The notes under the pieces were generated by a model. That model was not told the origin of the DNA. It worked only from the letters and a program-made list of their open reading frames with translations, and did no database searches. Below are positions 34,499 to 46,732 of a stretch of 64,000 nt of DNA, piece after piece (the stretch's first letter is position 1; every line of letters starts with the position of its first letter). The position numbers and the translations under genes were made by a program. The DNA comes from Rotaria socialis (taxonomy: Eukaryota > Rotifera > Eurotatoria > Philodinida > Philodinidae): assembly GCA_905331475.1 (NCBI GenBank), contig CAJNYU010004572.1, forward strand, positions 21,808 through 85,807, written 5' to 3'.

Positions 34499-34949
34499 AG
34501 CATAAGGGGGAAGAGAGACAGAGAACAATGTCTTCTCTATTCTTCTAAATCTAGAATTAAGGTAATTCATTTGCTGTTAGATTCACCTTTTTTTGTTCTT
34601 AGTCTTCTTTTTGCATAATTCAGCTAACTACAAACATAGTTGTGTTTACTTGAATGAACAAAAAATCTCCATTAAAGAATGAAAGGGAAAGCAAGACATT
34701 TCCCGTTAAATACGTAATATTCAATGTATAAAAAAAAGAATGGAGAATGTTTTTATTTTAGTTTGTTCTGTTTCTTTTTCTTGTTTTCTTTCATGATCAC
34801 CTCAGAGACGAAAATGTGTCGGCATATATGTTTGTTCAATCGATTGAAGTAAAAGTATAGAAAAGAAAAGAAGAAAAAAATTGTAATTTTCACATGCAAT
34901 CAGTTCCTGTGGAAGAAAAAAAACGTAACTTAGTATATAAAAAATAACG
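32702..34949. other. Intergenic, simple-sequence rich
   Basis: The region lies between the divergent Ig-superfamily gene (minus) and WD40 gene (plus), so it must hold both promoters. It contains short TA runs (about 33749, 33822, 33967) and a GA microsatellite. Open frames are short and overlapping. No TATA box or other site is distinctive enough to call. Confidence 0.5.
34465..34492. repeat. (AG)n microsatellite
   Basis: About 14 AG units in a longer purine-rich tract upstream of the WD40 gene. Confidence 0.9.
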
Positions 34950-37582
34950 ATGGCGTTGCAATCGCATAGCATGAATTTAACAGAACCACTTGCACCTAAT
35001 GCTGAATGGGTCCATGAAAGTTCGGCTCAAGTAGGTTTCGTTTTTCTTTTCTTTTTTGTTCATCTTAATCATAACTTTTCACAATGTGATTGATTGCCTG
35101 ACCAGTCGTACTCAATGATTAATCTTGATCTCGATAGGAGGTGTCATTGGTAGTAAGGATGGATGGATGAATGATCTGCGAAGGCGATCGCCTGCCCGCC
35201 CCTGAACTTCTAACACAGCCGTCAGGTCACGACATAATGCCTATTATCATAAACTTACCTTTCGATGATGTAATATAAAACAGTGATGATTTCCTTGTTA
35301 CTATTACTCTGATGTGTTGTATGTCTAATCTATGGCTTGACACGAGTAAAAAGAAGGAAAAAAAGAAATCCGTTGTGCATTTATTATTCAATTGATAATC
35401 ACGATATGACGATAGAATGTAATGAGGTTCAAGTCATTATTCTTATGATTGAACGGATGGATTTCTTTGTCTATGTTGTTTTTTTTTTGATCAAAAGATT
35501 TATTATCGCCATTGTCAAAATTCTCATACCTTTGTTGATTCTTTTTTCTTTTTCTTCATCTATTCATCCAATGAAATCGGATACTATTCACCTCTTCTCA
35601 CTGATGTATCATGTCTATAGAATGATTTTATGCAATTGAAAAAACATTTATCTGCATATAATTGTAGGTTGAAATTAAATTGTATCATGGACATACCGGA
35701 CCTGTTAAATCATGTCAATTGATTGAAAATAAAAATTGGCTTATTACAGGATCAAATGACAATACAGCTCGTATATGGGATTTTCAGAGTGGAAAGGAAA
35801 TTCATCAATATAAACTTAATCATGATATGGCAGCTATTCCAGCAGTCCGGATCAATCAGGAAGCAACGCGGTATATTAATATATCATATATAGTTATATA
35901 ACAGTCAATTAATAATTGGTCATGCTTCTTTCTAGTTTGTATTCATGTGGTTGGGACAAAACAGTTCGTTGTTTTGACGTAGAAACTGGCAAAGAAATTG
36001 TATGATACAGATTTATGATTTTCATAGTTGTTTTTAAACTTATTTTCCTCTGCTAGTGGAAAGGAGTACATGAACATATTGTTACAAATTGTCATATATC
36101 TCATGATGGTAAATCATTGTGTTCCGGTACTGATCTAGATAGTGTTCTATCAATATGGGATACAGCAACTGGTGTTATGAGTACACGAATCCCTAATGTA
36201 CACGAATCAACTATAACAAGTTGTCAATTTAATATTCCAGACGATCGAATAATTACAACATCGACAGATAAAACAACAAAATTTTTCGATCTTGTTACTC
36301 ATCGTTCTACAATGACATTAAGGTATACGTATTCATATATATATATATATATGTATGTATGTATAGGCACAGATTGGTTCACTTGTCAATTAATGATGCA
36401 AGACCAAAAAAGACTATGTCATGAAAGATTGATCTTATACAACAGAGTAATCATGGAAATATAGCAAAAAGAGCTAATTGATAATGATGCAATCGCATGA
36501 GAAATCAATAGAATTTTTTCCCTAAAATAAATTCCATATTAATGATGTCGAACAAAAAAAGCACATAATGTTTTTTCTTTCTATTGCAGAGGTCATGAAG
36601 GAGTTGTATCAAATTGTACATTCAATAAATTTGAGCGATTATATGCAACATGTTCATGGGATAAAACAGTATTGCTCTACGATGCTACGGTTGGTAGTTT
36701 TAGGTGAGTGACAAGACAATTAGCTCTTGCCATTCATGGCAGCTCTGTGGGTGTGCAAATTAATGAGATGGCCTTTTCAGATGCTCATCCTTCCTGTGCT
36801 CCTCCTTCTTCCCTACCTGCTGAGCATGTCAACTGTTCAATTGATATGTATATTTCTTTTTATTATAGACGTGAAGGTCCTTTAATGTTACCAAAATTAC
36901 ACGAAGGATCGATCGCCGCATGTCACATGTCAGAAGATGGCAAGCTGCTTGTTACTGGAGGATATGATTTACGAATTGTATTATGGGATTTAGATAATAT
37001 GACACATAAACTAGGGCTACGTGTATGACAGATTAAAAATGAGTATCAATTATAGAAATTTAAATGAAATATTTTAGGGACATCGTGATTGGATTAATGA
37101 TGTCTGTTTAACAAGTGATAATACATGGATTATATCTGTATCAAATGTAAGATCTATAGAATATTTACGACTTCTTCTTTAGAAATTTACTTTTTATTTA
37201 ACAAAGGATTGTGATATACGTTTATGGCATGTAGCTAATTGTGATAATATAAAACAAGTTATAGAGCAAAATAAAACATTGAAAAATGCTAAAATAATTA
37301 GTGTAAGTTTACGACGAAGGCATTTTCTCTTTATTTTGTCTTATGAAATTGATTTTAATTTAGTGTTCAAAATGTAGAAAAAATTTTTCATCAAATAAAT
37401 TACAACGTGAAAATGGTGATTCAGCAATTTTATGTGTTTTTTGTCGTCTGGAACAGAAACAAAAGAATTCACACTACACTCAAATATTACATGATTATGA
37501 TCGACCAGGAGTTTTGAATGATCAAGTATCTCTTAAATCAAATTTTACTGAACCATCAGTTCCAAGTTTTCAACATTATTAA
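34950..37582 (+). CDS. WD40-repeat protein (WDR88-like), nine exons
   Basis: Exons 34950-35030, 35668-35870, 35936-35999, 36057-36322, 36590-36703, 36869-37022, 37078-37146, 37207-37302 and 37364-37582; every GT-AG join keeps phase, giving about 421 residues. At least six WD40 blades are visible from GH..WD-type ends: HTGPVKSC...NTARIWDF, SCGWDKTVRCFDV, GTDLDSVLSIWDT, TSTDKTTKFFDL, TCSWDKTVLLYDA, TGGYDLRIVLWDL and SVSNDCDIRLWHV. A C-terminal CSKCRKNF...CVFCRL double CxxC suggests a small zinc-binding tail. It should form a beta-propeller scaffold. The match to vertebrate WDR88 is a tentative recollection; other orphan WD40 proteins are equally possible. The 267-nt intron 4 carries a TA run. 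Intron 1 (637 nt) is the largest. Confidence 0.85.
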
Positions 37583-40284
37583 TTGAAATTGAGAAAAAAA
37601 AAGATAATTGTTTTTTCTACTATTTTTTTATTTTAGTAATAAGAAAACATTCGTTTTATAATTTATATAATCGAAAAATTTCGCTTTGATGGTGATAGGG
37701 AGCTATTAAAAATCATTGACTATTTGAGTACGAAGTACCGGAAGTATAGTAGCAAATATGTAGAACTATTTCTCTAATGGATCATGAGAGACTCGTCAAC
37801 AACGTGTATCTATTTTCATCACAGATGCTGTTAATCTACGTTCCAAGATCATAGATAAATAACATGTCGTTCTGGCATATGAAATTTTTACTCATTGGAT
37901 TTCTGAGGGAACAAGAGGCACTATAATGAGAACATGTACACTAAAATAGATAGAAATGAAGCAACCTTCCATGATTGGCAACAACAGCCACGCCGCGTAT
38001 GTCACATGTTGGTCTCATAAGGATTGTGGCAACAGTTTTTGTGTAATGTACCGAGCAAAATAAAAATTGATTTATTAAAGAAGGGTCGACGTTTCGAGAA
38101 GAACTCTTAACATCACCCTTGATTTCAGAATATCAAGTGCTACAATTACAAATTTATTACATATGCAAATAAAACACTTAGCTGGATTTTAATTCAATGG
38201 AGCAGAGTTGCATGAATGAATGAGCCAGGAGAAAAAAAAGATTATTTTTCCATTGGTAGAAAATTGGTGCAGGGGGATAGCACATAGAAATCTCAAAAGA
38301 GGTTTCGGCAACGCTATCCGACTACGTGCTAAAGTAAATCAAGTAACGCTAATCGAATGAATGTGAATTATTTTTTGACTTGCTTTGAGTTTTTTTTTCT
38401 ATTAAATAAAACAGTTGATCATCTACCATTTGGTGTTGTCCAAGGTAAACATTCTTTTACAATTGTCGTGCCATAATTCAATTAGATTTTTAAAAATTCT
38501 AACAGTAATTCGCCATAGCTGTTTTATTTTTTTGAAAGGTTTAACAAATTTTACGATCACTACGCGAGACTTACAGGTGAACATCTCGATAGTTTTTATT
38601 CAAACAGTAAAAATAATGACTGGACAAATATAGATTCGTGGTGTTTTTGAAATCTAGGTGATAGTGCTTGTTTTAGAAGAAGAAAAAACAACGGCGGGTG
38701 AGAGTTTTTATTAAAATTAGTACAAAACAGGATGGAACACATTAATTTGCACGATTGGAAAGAGGAAATAAAGTCACATGAAATCATTTACTAGGGGTTT
38801 TTCTAGGCTGTTTTTGGAAGTTCTTTTTAATTAATTTTCTAGATGACGTGCTGAAAACATGTTTTCAATGTAAACAAAACAAGCAAAAATATATTATTTT
38901 CTCACAACAATGGCTGAAGAATTTCTAGTAAAACAGCTTTTACTCTCTAGAAATAAAATGTCAGATTGGTGTAATTTTGTAAGTCTTCTATTAGCCGCTA
39001 TAGTTCATATTTTCGCAAAAACGAAAATGCATTTTAATCGATTCATATGGTTGATAGTGTAGTCGTGAAAAAATTGATAATAAACCTTGACAAGAATCAG
39101 GTCAAAACAGCCACGTGATGAATGATTCAATGCATCTTTATCTCTCTATATTTTTTTGTAAGAATGAAAATTGCACTTCTCTATCTTGCCTTTTTGTTTT
39201 ATCAAAAGCTATTCGAGTAGTATTTACTCATTCTTTTGTTTTTTGAAATAGACACTCAGGGTTTTTCTCTATATTGAAGTCAGTAATGAATTCTTTGGAT
39301 AGAAATGCGCTAATTAAATAAATATATATATATAGTTCTTCAACTGAATGATAAGCAGTTCTATCTATTATGTTACAACGTATGAACAAGTTTCAATTTA
39401 CATGAGTTGTTATCTGAGAAGGAAATCGTTTTTTTTCAGAAAAACATGCTTCACGACTAAACAGTTAAATATTGCGTAGACAATATTGATACTTGAGATT
39501 TTCATTGCACTACTGTTAGATTATTATGATTAACTGACAATATAAAAAAAAAGCTATTATTACGCATACAAAACAGTTGAGCATCGATTACTGGCCAAAT
39601 AAAAGCCAAATTAATATGATATAATCTAATGCTTAATCACGACAATAGTAAACGATTTTTTTTATGACTCTTTGGAACTTATTTCACGTATGAAAGAAAG
39701 AATCTTTTTGTTTTAGCTTTGATTTGATAATTAATCTATAGTAAATATCATTCATTTTACATGCACTGTCATTTCGTATTTCATATAAATTTAAGTAAGA
39801 CTTATAAGGAAGAGGAAATAACTGCTGTTGCGACATCGGCTTATTAGTTTGTTTCGAACGAGTTAGTTTTAAGCTAAAAATTCACTTGATAGTTACCATA
39901 TTTAGGATTTGTTTTTGTTTTTGAAGAATTTGAGCTATTGTGTAAAGGCTATAACTTTTTAATTCTGAAACAAAACAAAAGATAGTCTCAATCAATCAAT
40001 CAATCAAAAACTTCTTTATATACATATAGCTGAAAACAATAGTTACTCATAAAGCAAAAGCATGATCATGAATATTCTATTGAAAAGAATTTTAGTTTAT
40101 ATAGAAGTTCATGTAAGAAAAAATAAATCTAATCGAAAGACATGCCATTGGAGAAATAATTACATTATTCTCAACCTGTGTGTTTGTCCACCAGAAGGCT
40201 GTGAAGATTTATTTATTCCTTTCGTTTTATCCTTGTCTGACTGTCTGACTGTCTGTCTATCTAACTATCTATCTTTCTTTCTAG
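37583..40284. other. Intergenic with one isolated exon-like stretch
   Basis: Mostly AT-rich non-coding. At 38910-38978 the frame MAEEFLVKQLLLSRNKMSDW continues CNF and ends exactly at a strong donor (GTAAGTC), which looks like a first coding exon. It ends in phase 0 and does not fit the next candidate exon at 40285 (which needs two leading bases), so an intermediate exon would be required; I did not find it. Confidence 0.35.
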
Positions 40285-42298
40285 ATTTCTTCAACCTTCA
40301 CATAACTTGGATATTGATCGATTACTAATGAATAAACCTTGTCATAGCCTTCAGATATCAAGGAATCAAAGTAAATTTCTGTTTCCAAATAAATGCATAT
40401 GTCATTGTTTATCCATCCAAAAACGTTATAATGAAGGTGAATTAAATCCATTTTGTTTTTCTCCTCGGTAAGGTTTCTTAATCAAAATTTAACTTCTATA
40501 GAAGACACACATATACATTTGCATGTTTCAGCTGATGAATAGATTGCGCTCAAAGAATGCTAATAATACTATTTAGCTTTTTTTCGTAGCTAAAAACAAT
40601 AATATTATCTTGAGATTATTTATCTCTCAAGGTTTTTCTCCTCGTGATAAAATTTTCTTTACTCTAGAAATGATCACATTCTAATTATATATCGTTCGCT
40701 TGTTTTGAGTAAACTTCCCGTGAGAATCCTCTTTTTCTATCTCTCTTATTGAGACACGAAGAAATAGAATACAAAATAATAATTTATACAGAAGTCTTTC
40801 AGTTAAAAATATAATTTCATACACATAATGAAAAAAAAAACCTTCTATTTATTATATAAGGACAATCGTCTTCTTATAAAAAAAAAAGTCATAATAGAGA
40901 AGAGAAGAAAACGGGGACCCACTATATATCGAATATTCTCCTTGATAAACTTGACATTGTCTCCTTCTTCAATACTTGTCTTTTCAATGGCATTGTATAT
41001 GTACAAGGTTTTTTCGATCGTTCTTTAGTATATAAAGGCATCATATTTTTGTTCTTGGTCTTTTTTTTCTATCCAAGGCCTGAATAACGGCATTACACTA
41101 GAGAAGTATTAATAATAAAATGCAATAAGAATGAAATTGTTTTGTTTCTATCTTAAGCTGAGCTTTGATAATTAAAACCTAAACTAGAGAAACCGAAATG
41201 ACTCATCGGTTTGTTCGTACTTAAGAACACGAAACAGAATAACAACGGATGTTTTTGAAGGTTTTGTCGTCAACAAGTAATAGAGTTATGTAAACGCCTT
41301 CGCGTACGCGATCGCAAAGCAAAAACACGACTTCACCTTCACCGATAAAAGAGGACGGAAAACAAGCGCAAACGGAAAACAAAAATGACATGAAGGCTCG
41401 TCTAACAGAGAACGAGAAAGAGAACGAGAAAGAGAGATCGAGAAAGAGAAGACGAGAACTTGTTGCTTTTGCTTAGCTCGCGACATGCAACCTATTTCAT
41501 CTAAGGTCATTTATTTATTAGAATACTTTGGACAAAGTTTGGTTTATTGATGCAATATTTAGGTATGATTGTACGAAAAAAAAACTATAACATCAGCTGT
41601 TGCCAATGTTGTAAAGTGACGTTTTTCGACAAATAGCAGCAAGGTATAAATGATTATCTTTTACAAATCATGGTAAGATAATACTACTAAGCTATGCGTG
41701 CTAATCAAACATGAGCACAAGTGTGTAGTATGTGAACTTGTATTAAATATTGTTCATATTAATTCAAGGTCATCACTTTCTGCTATGGTTTACGTGATTG
41801 TGTAGACCTTTCATTTGGTTCCTCTCACCATCTTTGTTTCTACTATTCAAGGTCATCAAAGCTTATTTTTCACATGTCCTTCTTTCATTCTCTTTCTTTC
41901 TCAGTCCTATTCCTTCATGGGCATCAACCGAACAAGAAAGAAAGCAAGAGAACCTTATTTTCTTATTCTCTTCTTTCGCCTTCAGGCTGCTCTGCGGTGG
42001 TGATGATGATGCTGTTGTTGTTTCTGTTTACAGCGTGTGTTTGTGTATAAACGAAGAAAAAGATGGCTAGAGAGAACAAGACAAATACTCATACACTATA
42101 GTTGCTAATAGATTTTTGACTTTCAGATTCATAACTCAATGTCAAAACCACAGCAATTCAATAAATGCGATCTATGCTGACGAAATATCAACTACTTTAA
42201 TTATCTTTATCATAGTATTCTATTTGTTTCTATTTACGGTGAATCAACGTCTAGATTTCTATATATCTATTTTCGTTAATTCGATAATAAATCGATGA
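40285..42298 (+). CDS. Tentative small membrane protein gene, 5' end unresolved
   Basis: Two stretches join in phase: 40285-40467 (after acceptor TTTCTTTCTAG; includes FLQPSHNLDIDRLLMNKPCH, a Cys-rich CICHCLSIQK and NEGELNPFCFSPR, then donor CG/GTAAGG) and 42127-42298 (after acceptor GACTTTCAG; FITQCQNHSNSINAIYADE, a hydrophobic segment LIIFIIVFYLFLFTV, stop at 42296). If the ATG at 40328 is used the product is about 103 residues; the open frame upstream of it suggests an earlier exon, perhaps linked to 38910-38978. The intron is 1659 nt. Its stop overlaps the ATG of the next gene. I do not recognise the family; the hydrophobic tail could also be chance AT-rich translation. Confidence 0.35.
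41400..41455. repeat. Imperfect GAGAACGAGAAA tandem repeat
   Basis: Roughly four 12-bp purine-rich units in the long intron or spacer upstream of the acidic gene. Confidence 0.6.
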
Positions 42299-42451
42299 AT
42301 TTAACAAATGATTCTGGCGAAAAAAATGATAATGAAAACAATGCTTCAAGTGACGAAGATGAAGATACGGAAAACGCTTCTACTAACTCACCATCTGTAC
42401 TCGTAGAAAAATTCTTTTCATCGAATAAAAGTAGTGATGAATTCGACAATA

Positions 42452-42493
<42 letters not shown>

Positions 42494-43414
42494 GTGAAGA
42501 TGATGACGACAATGGAGATGGTAGTAGTGATATTGAAAATCATTACACTCCCGATAATTCATTGCCGAGAAAAAATCATCTCTGTACATTATTACGAAAA
42601 TCAAACCGTCTTGTTGAATTAAAATTAAATCTACTTCATAATCATTCATCATTACGACCTACTGCATCTGATAGTGACATGTCAAAACAAACCGATCAGC
42701 AACAACGAAATAATATTTTTCTTTCGTCAATTCGGTTACGTCGTCTTTATTTGCCATCCGCTTTTATCTACGTTTTACAGAGTCACATAACAAATTGGTT
42801 ACAAGCTAGTACCAGCTTAATTGACTCGATATCGTCATCGATATATCATCGACGATGCTGGTCACAATTATTATTAACATATTTTATTGAGCAAGGTTTT
42901 GTTAATTTACAATTCCTTCTTTGTACACATTCATTATCATTAACAAGAATTGATCATGATTTATATTCAATACATCAACATGCATGTGTACCAGAAGAAG
43001 ATGCATATAAATTATGCTCAATTTTACAAAAAGGTTCTCGGTTTAATATCGATGCAAATATTTTCGATCATATACGTCGTATTATTGTTATTAAAAGTAT
43101 GAAAGAAGGTAAGAATATCGCATAAGAAAACGAACAAAACAAATAAATATGTTTATCGTTTAGTGTTTAATGATAATACAAGTTTACAACAACTTTATAT
43201 TAAACAATTAACAAGTCTTAAACAATCATTAGCACATCAGCAGTCATCTATAATGAATATAAATAATAATATAACCATAAGTGTAGCAACAATTTATTCT
43301 AAACTTCTACTTTTTCTTTCAAGTCTTTATTCGATCAGAGCTGAAACGATGCAAGTACTTTTTTGTCAACATCTTCTACACAATCCGATGTATTCCTATC
43401 TTATTAATTCTTAG
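42295..43414 (+). CDS. Acidic protein of unknown function with poly-Asp tract, two exons
   Basis: Exons 42295-43108 and 43164-43414 join in phase 1 across a 55-nt GT-AG intron, giving about 354 residues. The N-terminal third is very acidic and low-complexity (SDEDEDTENAS, then 13 or more consecutive Asp encoded by a GAT microsatellite). From about residue 100 it becomes an ordered, mostly helical-looking sequence: NHLCTLLRKSNRLVELKLNL, LRRLYLPSAFIYVLQSHITN, CWSQLLLTYFIEQGFVNLQF, and in exon 2 LQQLYIKQLTSLKQSLAHQQ. I cannot assign the domain. The acidic stretch suggests a nuclear or chaperone-like role, which is weak inference. The start is the first ATG in this frame; it overlaps the stop of the tentative upstream gene. 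Confidence 0.65.
42451..42492 (+). repeat. (GAT)n microsatellite inside coding sequence
   Basis: About 14 GAT units encoding the poly-Asp run. On other frames it gives poly-Met or poly-His, which are artefacts. Confidence 0.95.
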
Positions 43415-46174
43415 TGTCACTGTGTTTACACATTTCTTCTTTGTTTTTTTGTATCGAATTTGTCTGTGTGTTTATTGTGTATCCCGGTTGATGATTAATA
43501 TATGAAGGTATATGTTGTCATCTCGGTCAGATGTAAACGTGTCTATGTATATGTATAGAAAACAAAATACTGTGAATCGATTTAAACAAAGAAACTAATC
43601 AACCAAACTAATTGCATTTATAGACGATCGATCTCTATGTCATGTTTCTATTTAAGAAGCAAAAAGACTGATTTAGGCATGTGTTAGAAGACAATGCTCG
43701 AAGTTCTACTGTTCGTATACTTATTTTATTATACTAGCGGAAAAACTCATCGTCAGGTTCTGAAGAAAAGAATATAGAAAATAATTAATTAAATAATTAG
43801 AAAGGTCATTTGATTTATGAAAGGAATTTTTTAACCATGATGTTTTATATTGTGTCAGATGAAGGTTAACTTAGAAAAATACATGAAAGTCGACAGTAAT
43901 TGATGAAAATCTTATAGGCTATCAAGGATACATGATTAAATTAGGAAGATACGATGAAAATAAAAAGAGAAAGAAAGTGTTTTTATAAAATGATTGATAC
44001 TATAATGATTACACAATGAACAAGTTTTCAATATTTTGATAAGATAAGTAGATGAAGTTGTGAGTTAATGATAACTGTATTGAGATTAGCTTCAAACTGA
44101 CCTTCTCATCCTTGAAAATCACCACAAATACATCATTCAACAAGTACCTTATTAATATCAACGACTGAATGGCCCTGAACAACAAACAAATGATTGTTCG
44201 TACCAGATCACGTGTTTGGTACGATTGTGACATACGCTTTCTCAGGTAGATAATTGTCGCATATAGAGAGTACAAGAAACCTATAGCAAGCTAGTCGTAG
44301 CTAGTGTTAACTGTAAAAAAGATATTGAACTATTGTATGTGTCTCGTAAGGTCGCTGAAATACGGCGATATTCTTCTATGTTATATAATCGTAGCTACGA
44401 ATAATTATTCTTGTGCTCCATCGTTTATTTTCCTCTGACTACGTATAAAAACGACTTCGCGAAACGAAAAAAATCTCGTTTAAGCTAGAAAATAGTGTTG
44501 GAAAATTTTTCGGTTCTTTACACGGGAAAAGAAAACGAAATTAAATGTGCTCTTCATACAATGCTCAGTCCAACAAAAAAACTCATTGATTTCAAAATGA
44601 ATAATAGTGCTAGAGAAAAATAAAAATTTGTAAATTTTATCTCATCGAAAGTATTACCAACTAGGTGGTATTCGAGTTTCACTCGTATACGAAATGCAGT
44701 GCGAAGCACGAGCCGAGTACACGAAAAAATAAAAAATTTAACGGAACAGGAACAAGCAATCTTAAAATTCGTCGTTCACAAAATCATTACATTTTTTTTA
44801 TAGTTCTCGAGTAATCATAATAGAATTCATTGCTGAGAAAACTTTTTTTTTCGTGGTAATCACCATAATCCTAGAGAATGCTTTTGATTGAACATTAAAT
44901 TATTTCAATGATTCGCTATCTTAGATCAGATGCGAAGAAATAGACTATTGGCTATTATTACTTGATGGTGTCATTTTAATTATCTCGAAACTATCAAACA
45001 ATAAAACCTTTCAAAATCATCATTTGTCGAATGATATTTTTAGGCGAACGAAACTTAGTATTGAAAATTGGAAAAAAAGATGTAACAAGTTCGATCTCGA
45101 TACTTCCATATCTAGTTTGAATGGATTTTCTATCATTTACGACTCTCTAGATCATCGCGCCACTTAATGAGAACTTTTGCGCGTACTAAAGTTAGAAAGA
45201 ATCAAAAAAATAACTCGCGACGGACTACATGAATGCTGTGCGTCGCACCGCATTAAATATTCATCTGACATACATCACACGGATTATAGGTAGAGATTAA
45301 TTAGATACTATTGCTCTTCAACATATGCGACTGTTGCGATTGTTCAGTCGAAAGAATAAATAATGCTTCATAATATTTTAGTAACCAGACGCAGGTTAGA
45401 TTAACCTCAATCATATTGCACGAGCTTAAAGCTTCCTTTTTTTGAATTACACTTGAAAGAGATATCCCTAGAAGTGCTCTCAAAGCGCTTCTACCGTTTC
45501 CGAAGCATGCACCGTTTTCCTTACTATGAAATTTAGCCTTTTGCTTTTGAATATAACTAATTCAGCAGAAATATAATATAATGAAAAGACATTTTTCTTA
45601 TCCAAAAGAAAGTAGCAGATGTGTTGCATAAAGTAAATTGACGGCAAAAATTTAATATGAATTTCAAATGTCAGAAAAAAAACAGAAAAACACTATTATA
45701 AATAAATCAACTGTTTAATATTCTAGGCTCGTCAATGGCAGGAATAAAAGTTGAATGCGTGAGTAATTAACATTTGAATTCTCTAGTCATGACTGCACTT
45801 CGTTTCTAAAAGACTGTTTTGTATTGTGATTGCATCACTCAATGAGAAATAATTTAATTCAGAGTATCTCTTAAATTTATTGATAATGTATTATTAATAT
45901 TTCACATTCGGTGTATTTTTCAAAACAAACAACAAAAAAGATCTCCAAGCCAAACAAAATATCCGAAGATTTCATTTTCTTTCAAGATTAATAGCATGTT
46001 GAATGTTGCAGAGCATAATTCATCGAAATAAATAGTGACAAGTGCAGATATTTCATAGACATAAGTTTATTTTCATCCATTGAAGATGAAAATTGCTTTC
46101 TATTTCTATTGATCCGCATATATATATATCAGTATTGTACAAATAATGAGAGAAGTAAGTTGTTTATTGTAAGG
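43415..46174. other. Intergenic, no gene seen
   Basis: AT-rich sequence between two convergent genes. Frames are short and interrupted, no splice-consistent exon was found, and no repeat structure stands out. Confidence 0.5.
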
Positions 46175-46732
46175 TTAAATAAATAGTCTTCGCCGTGTAC
46201 GAACAGGAAATTTCAACATTGAAGAATTATTTGCAATAGAACTATTTAATTCCATTGTTAATGGTGCTAATGGTGTACTGACTCGAGATAACTGATGCAT
46301 TAGATTATATTTACCGGTTTTAGTACGTACAAGTTCATCTATTTTCGGTGCCATTTTAAGTGTGAATGTTACGATAACGACACAGAGAAGAATTATAAGA
46401 AGTCCAACAATACTTATAATACGTGTAATAATACGTTTTTTTCTATCAGCTGCTGCTAATAAACGTTGTTGTTTAATTTCTAGTAAGTTTGGTGCTGTTT
46501 GTTCTGAAAATGTAGAAGGTATTGATGAATTATTTTTATTATATATATTCGATTTTTTTAAATTGTACAGCTGTTGTTGGTGTTGATGATGATGAGCATG
46601 ATGCCGAGATTTTGTATCAAGATGTTGAAGGAAATTAGCATTTTCTTCAGAATTTTTATTATCGTTATCGATCACTATTTTCGGAAGCGATTTGGACTCG
46701 CTAGACGCAAGTGACCTACTAGCGTTTGACAT
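46175..46732 (-). CDS. Single-pass (type II) membrane protein, unknown
   Basis: An uninterrupted frame of 185 codons. The N-terminal part is polar and low-complexity, with a His/Gln-rich run (residues 44-54, HHAHHHQHQQQ) and an Asn/Ser-rich stretch. Basic residues RKKR (97-100) precede one strong membrane segment IITRIISIVGLLIILLCVVI (101-120, extending to about 125), which with the positive-inside rule puts the N terminus in the cytosol. The C-terminal 60 residues carry two NSS glycosylation sequons (NSSIANNSS), in keeping with an outside or lumenal tail, and end in RTRRRLFI. No homology recognised. Codon use and length support a real gene; no intron is needed. Confidence 0.6.
   Translation of the reverse strand: MSNASRSLASSESKSLPKIVIDNDNKNSEENANFLQHLDTKSRHHAHHHQHQQQLYNLKKSNIYNKNNSSIPSTFSEQTAPNLLEIKQQRLLAAADRKKRIITRIISIVGLLIILLCVVIVTFTLKMAPKIDELVRTKTGKYNLMHQLSRVSTPLAPLTMELNSSIANNSSMLKFPVRTRRRLFI

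Noticed and set aside
42276-42652. Poly-Ser, poly-Met and poly-His frames over the GAT repeat
   Set aside because: Shadows of the GAT microsatellite in other frames; the acidic frame is the one that continues through a phase-matched intron.
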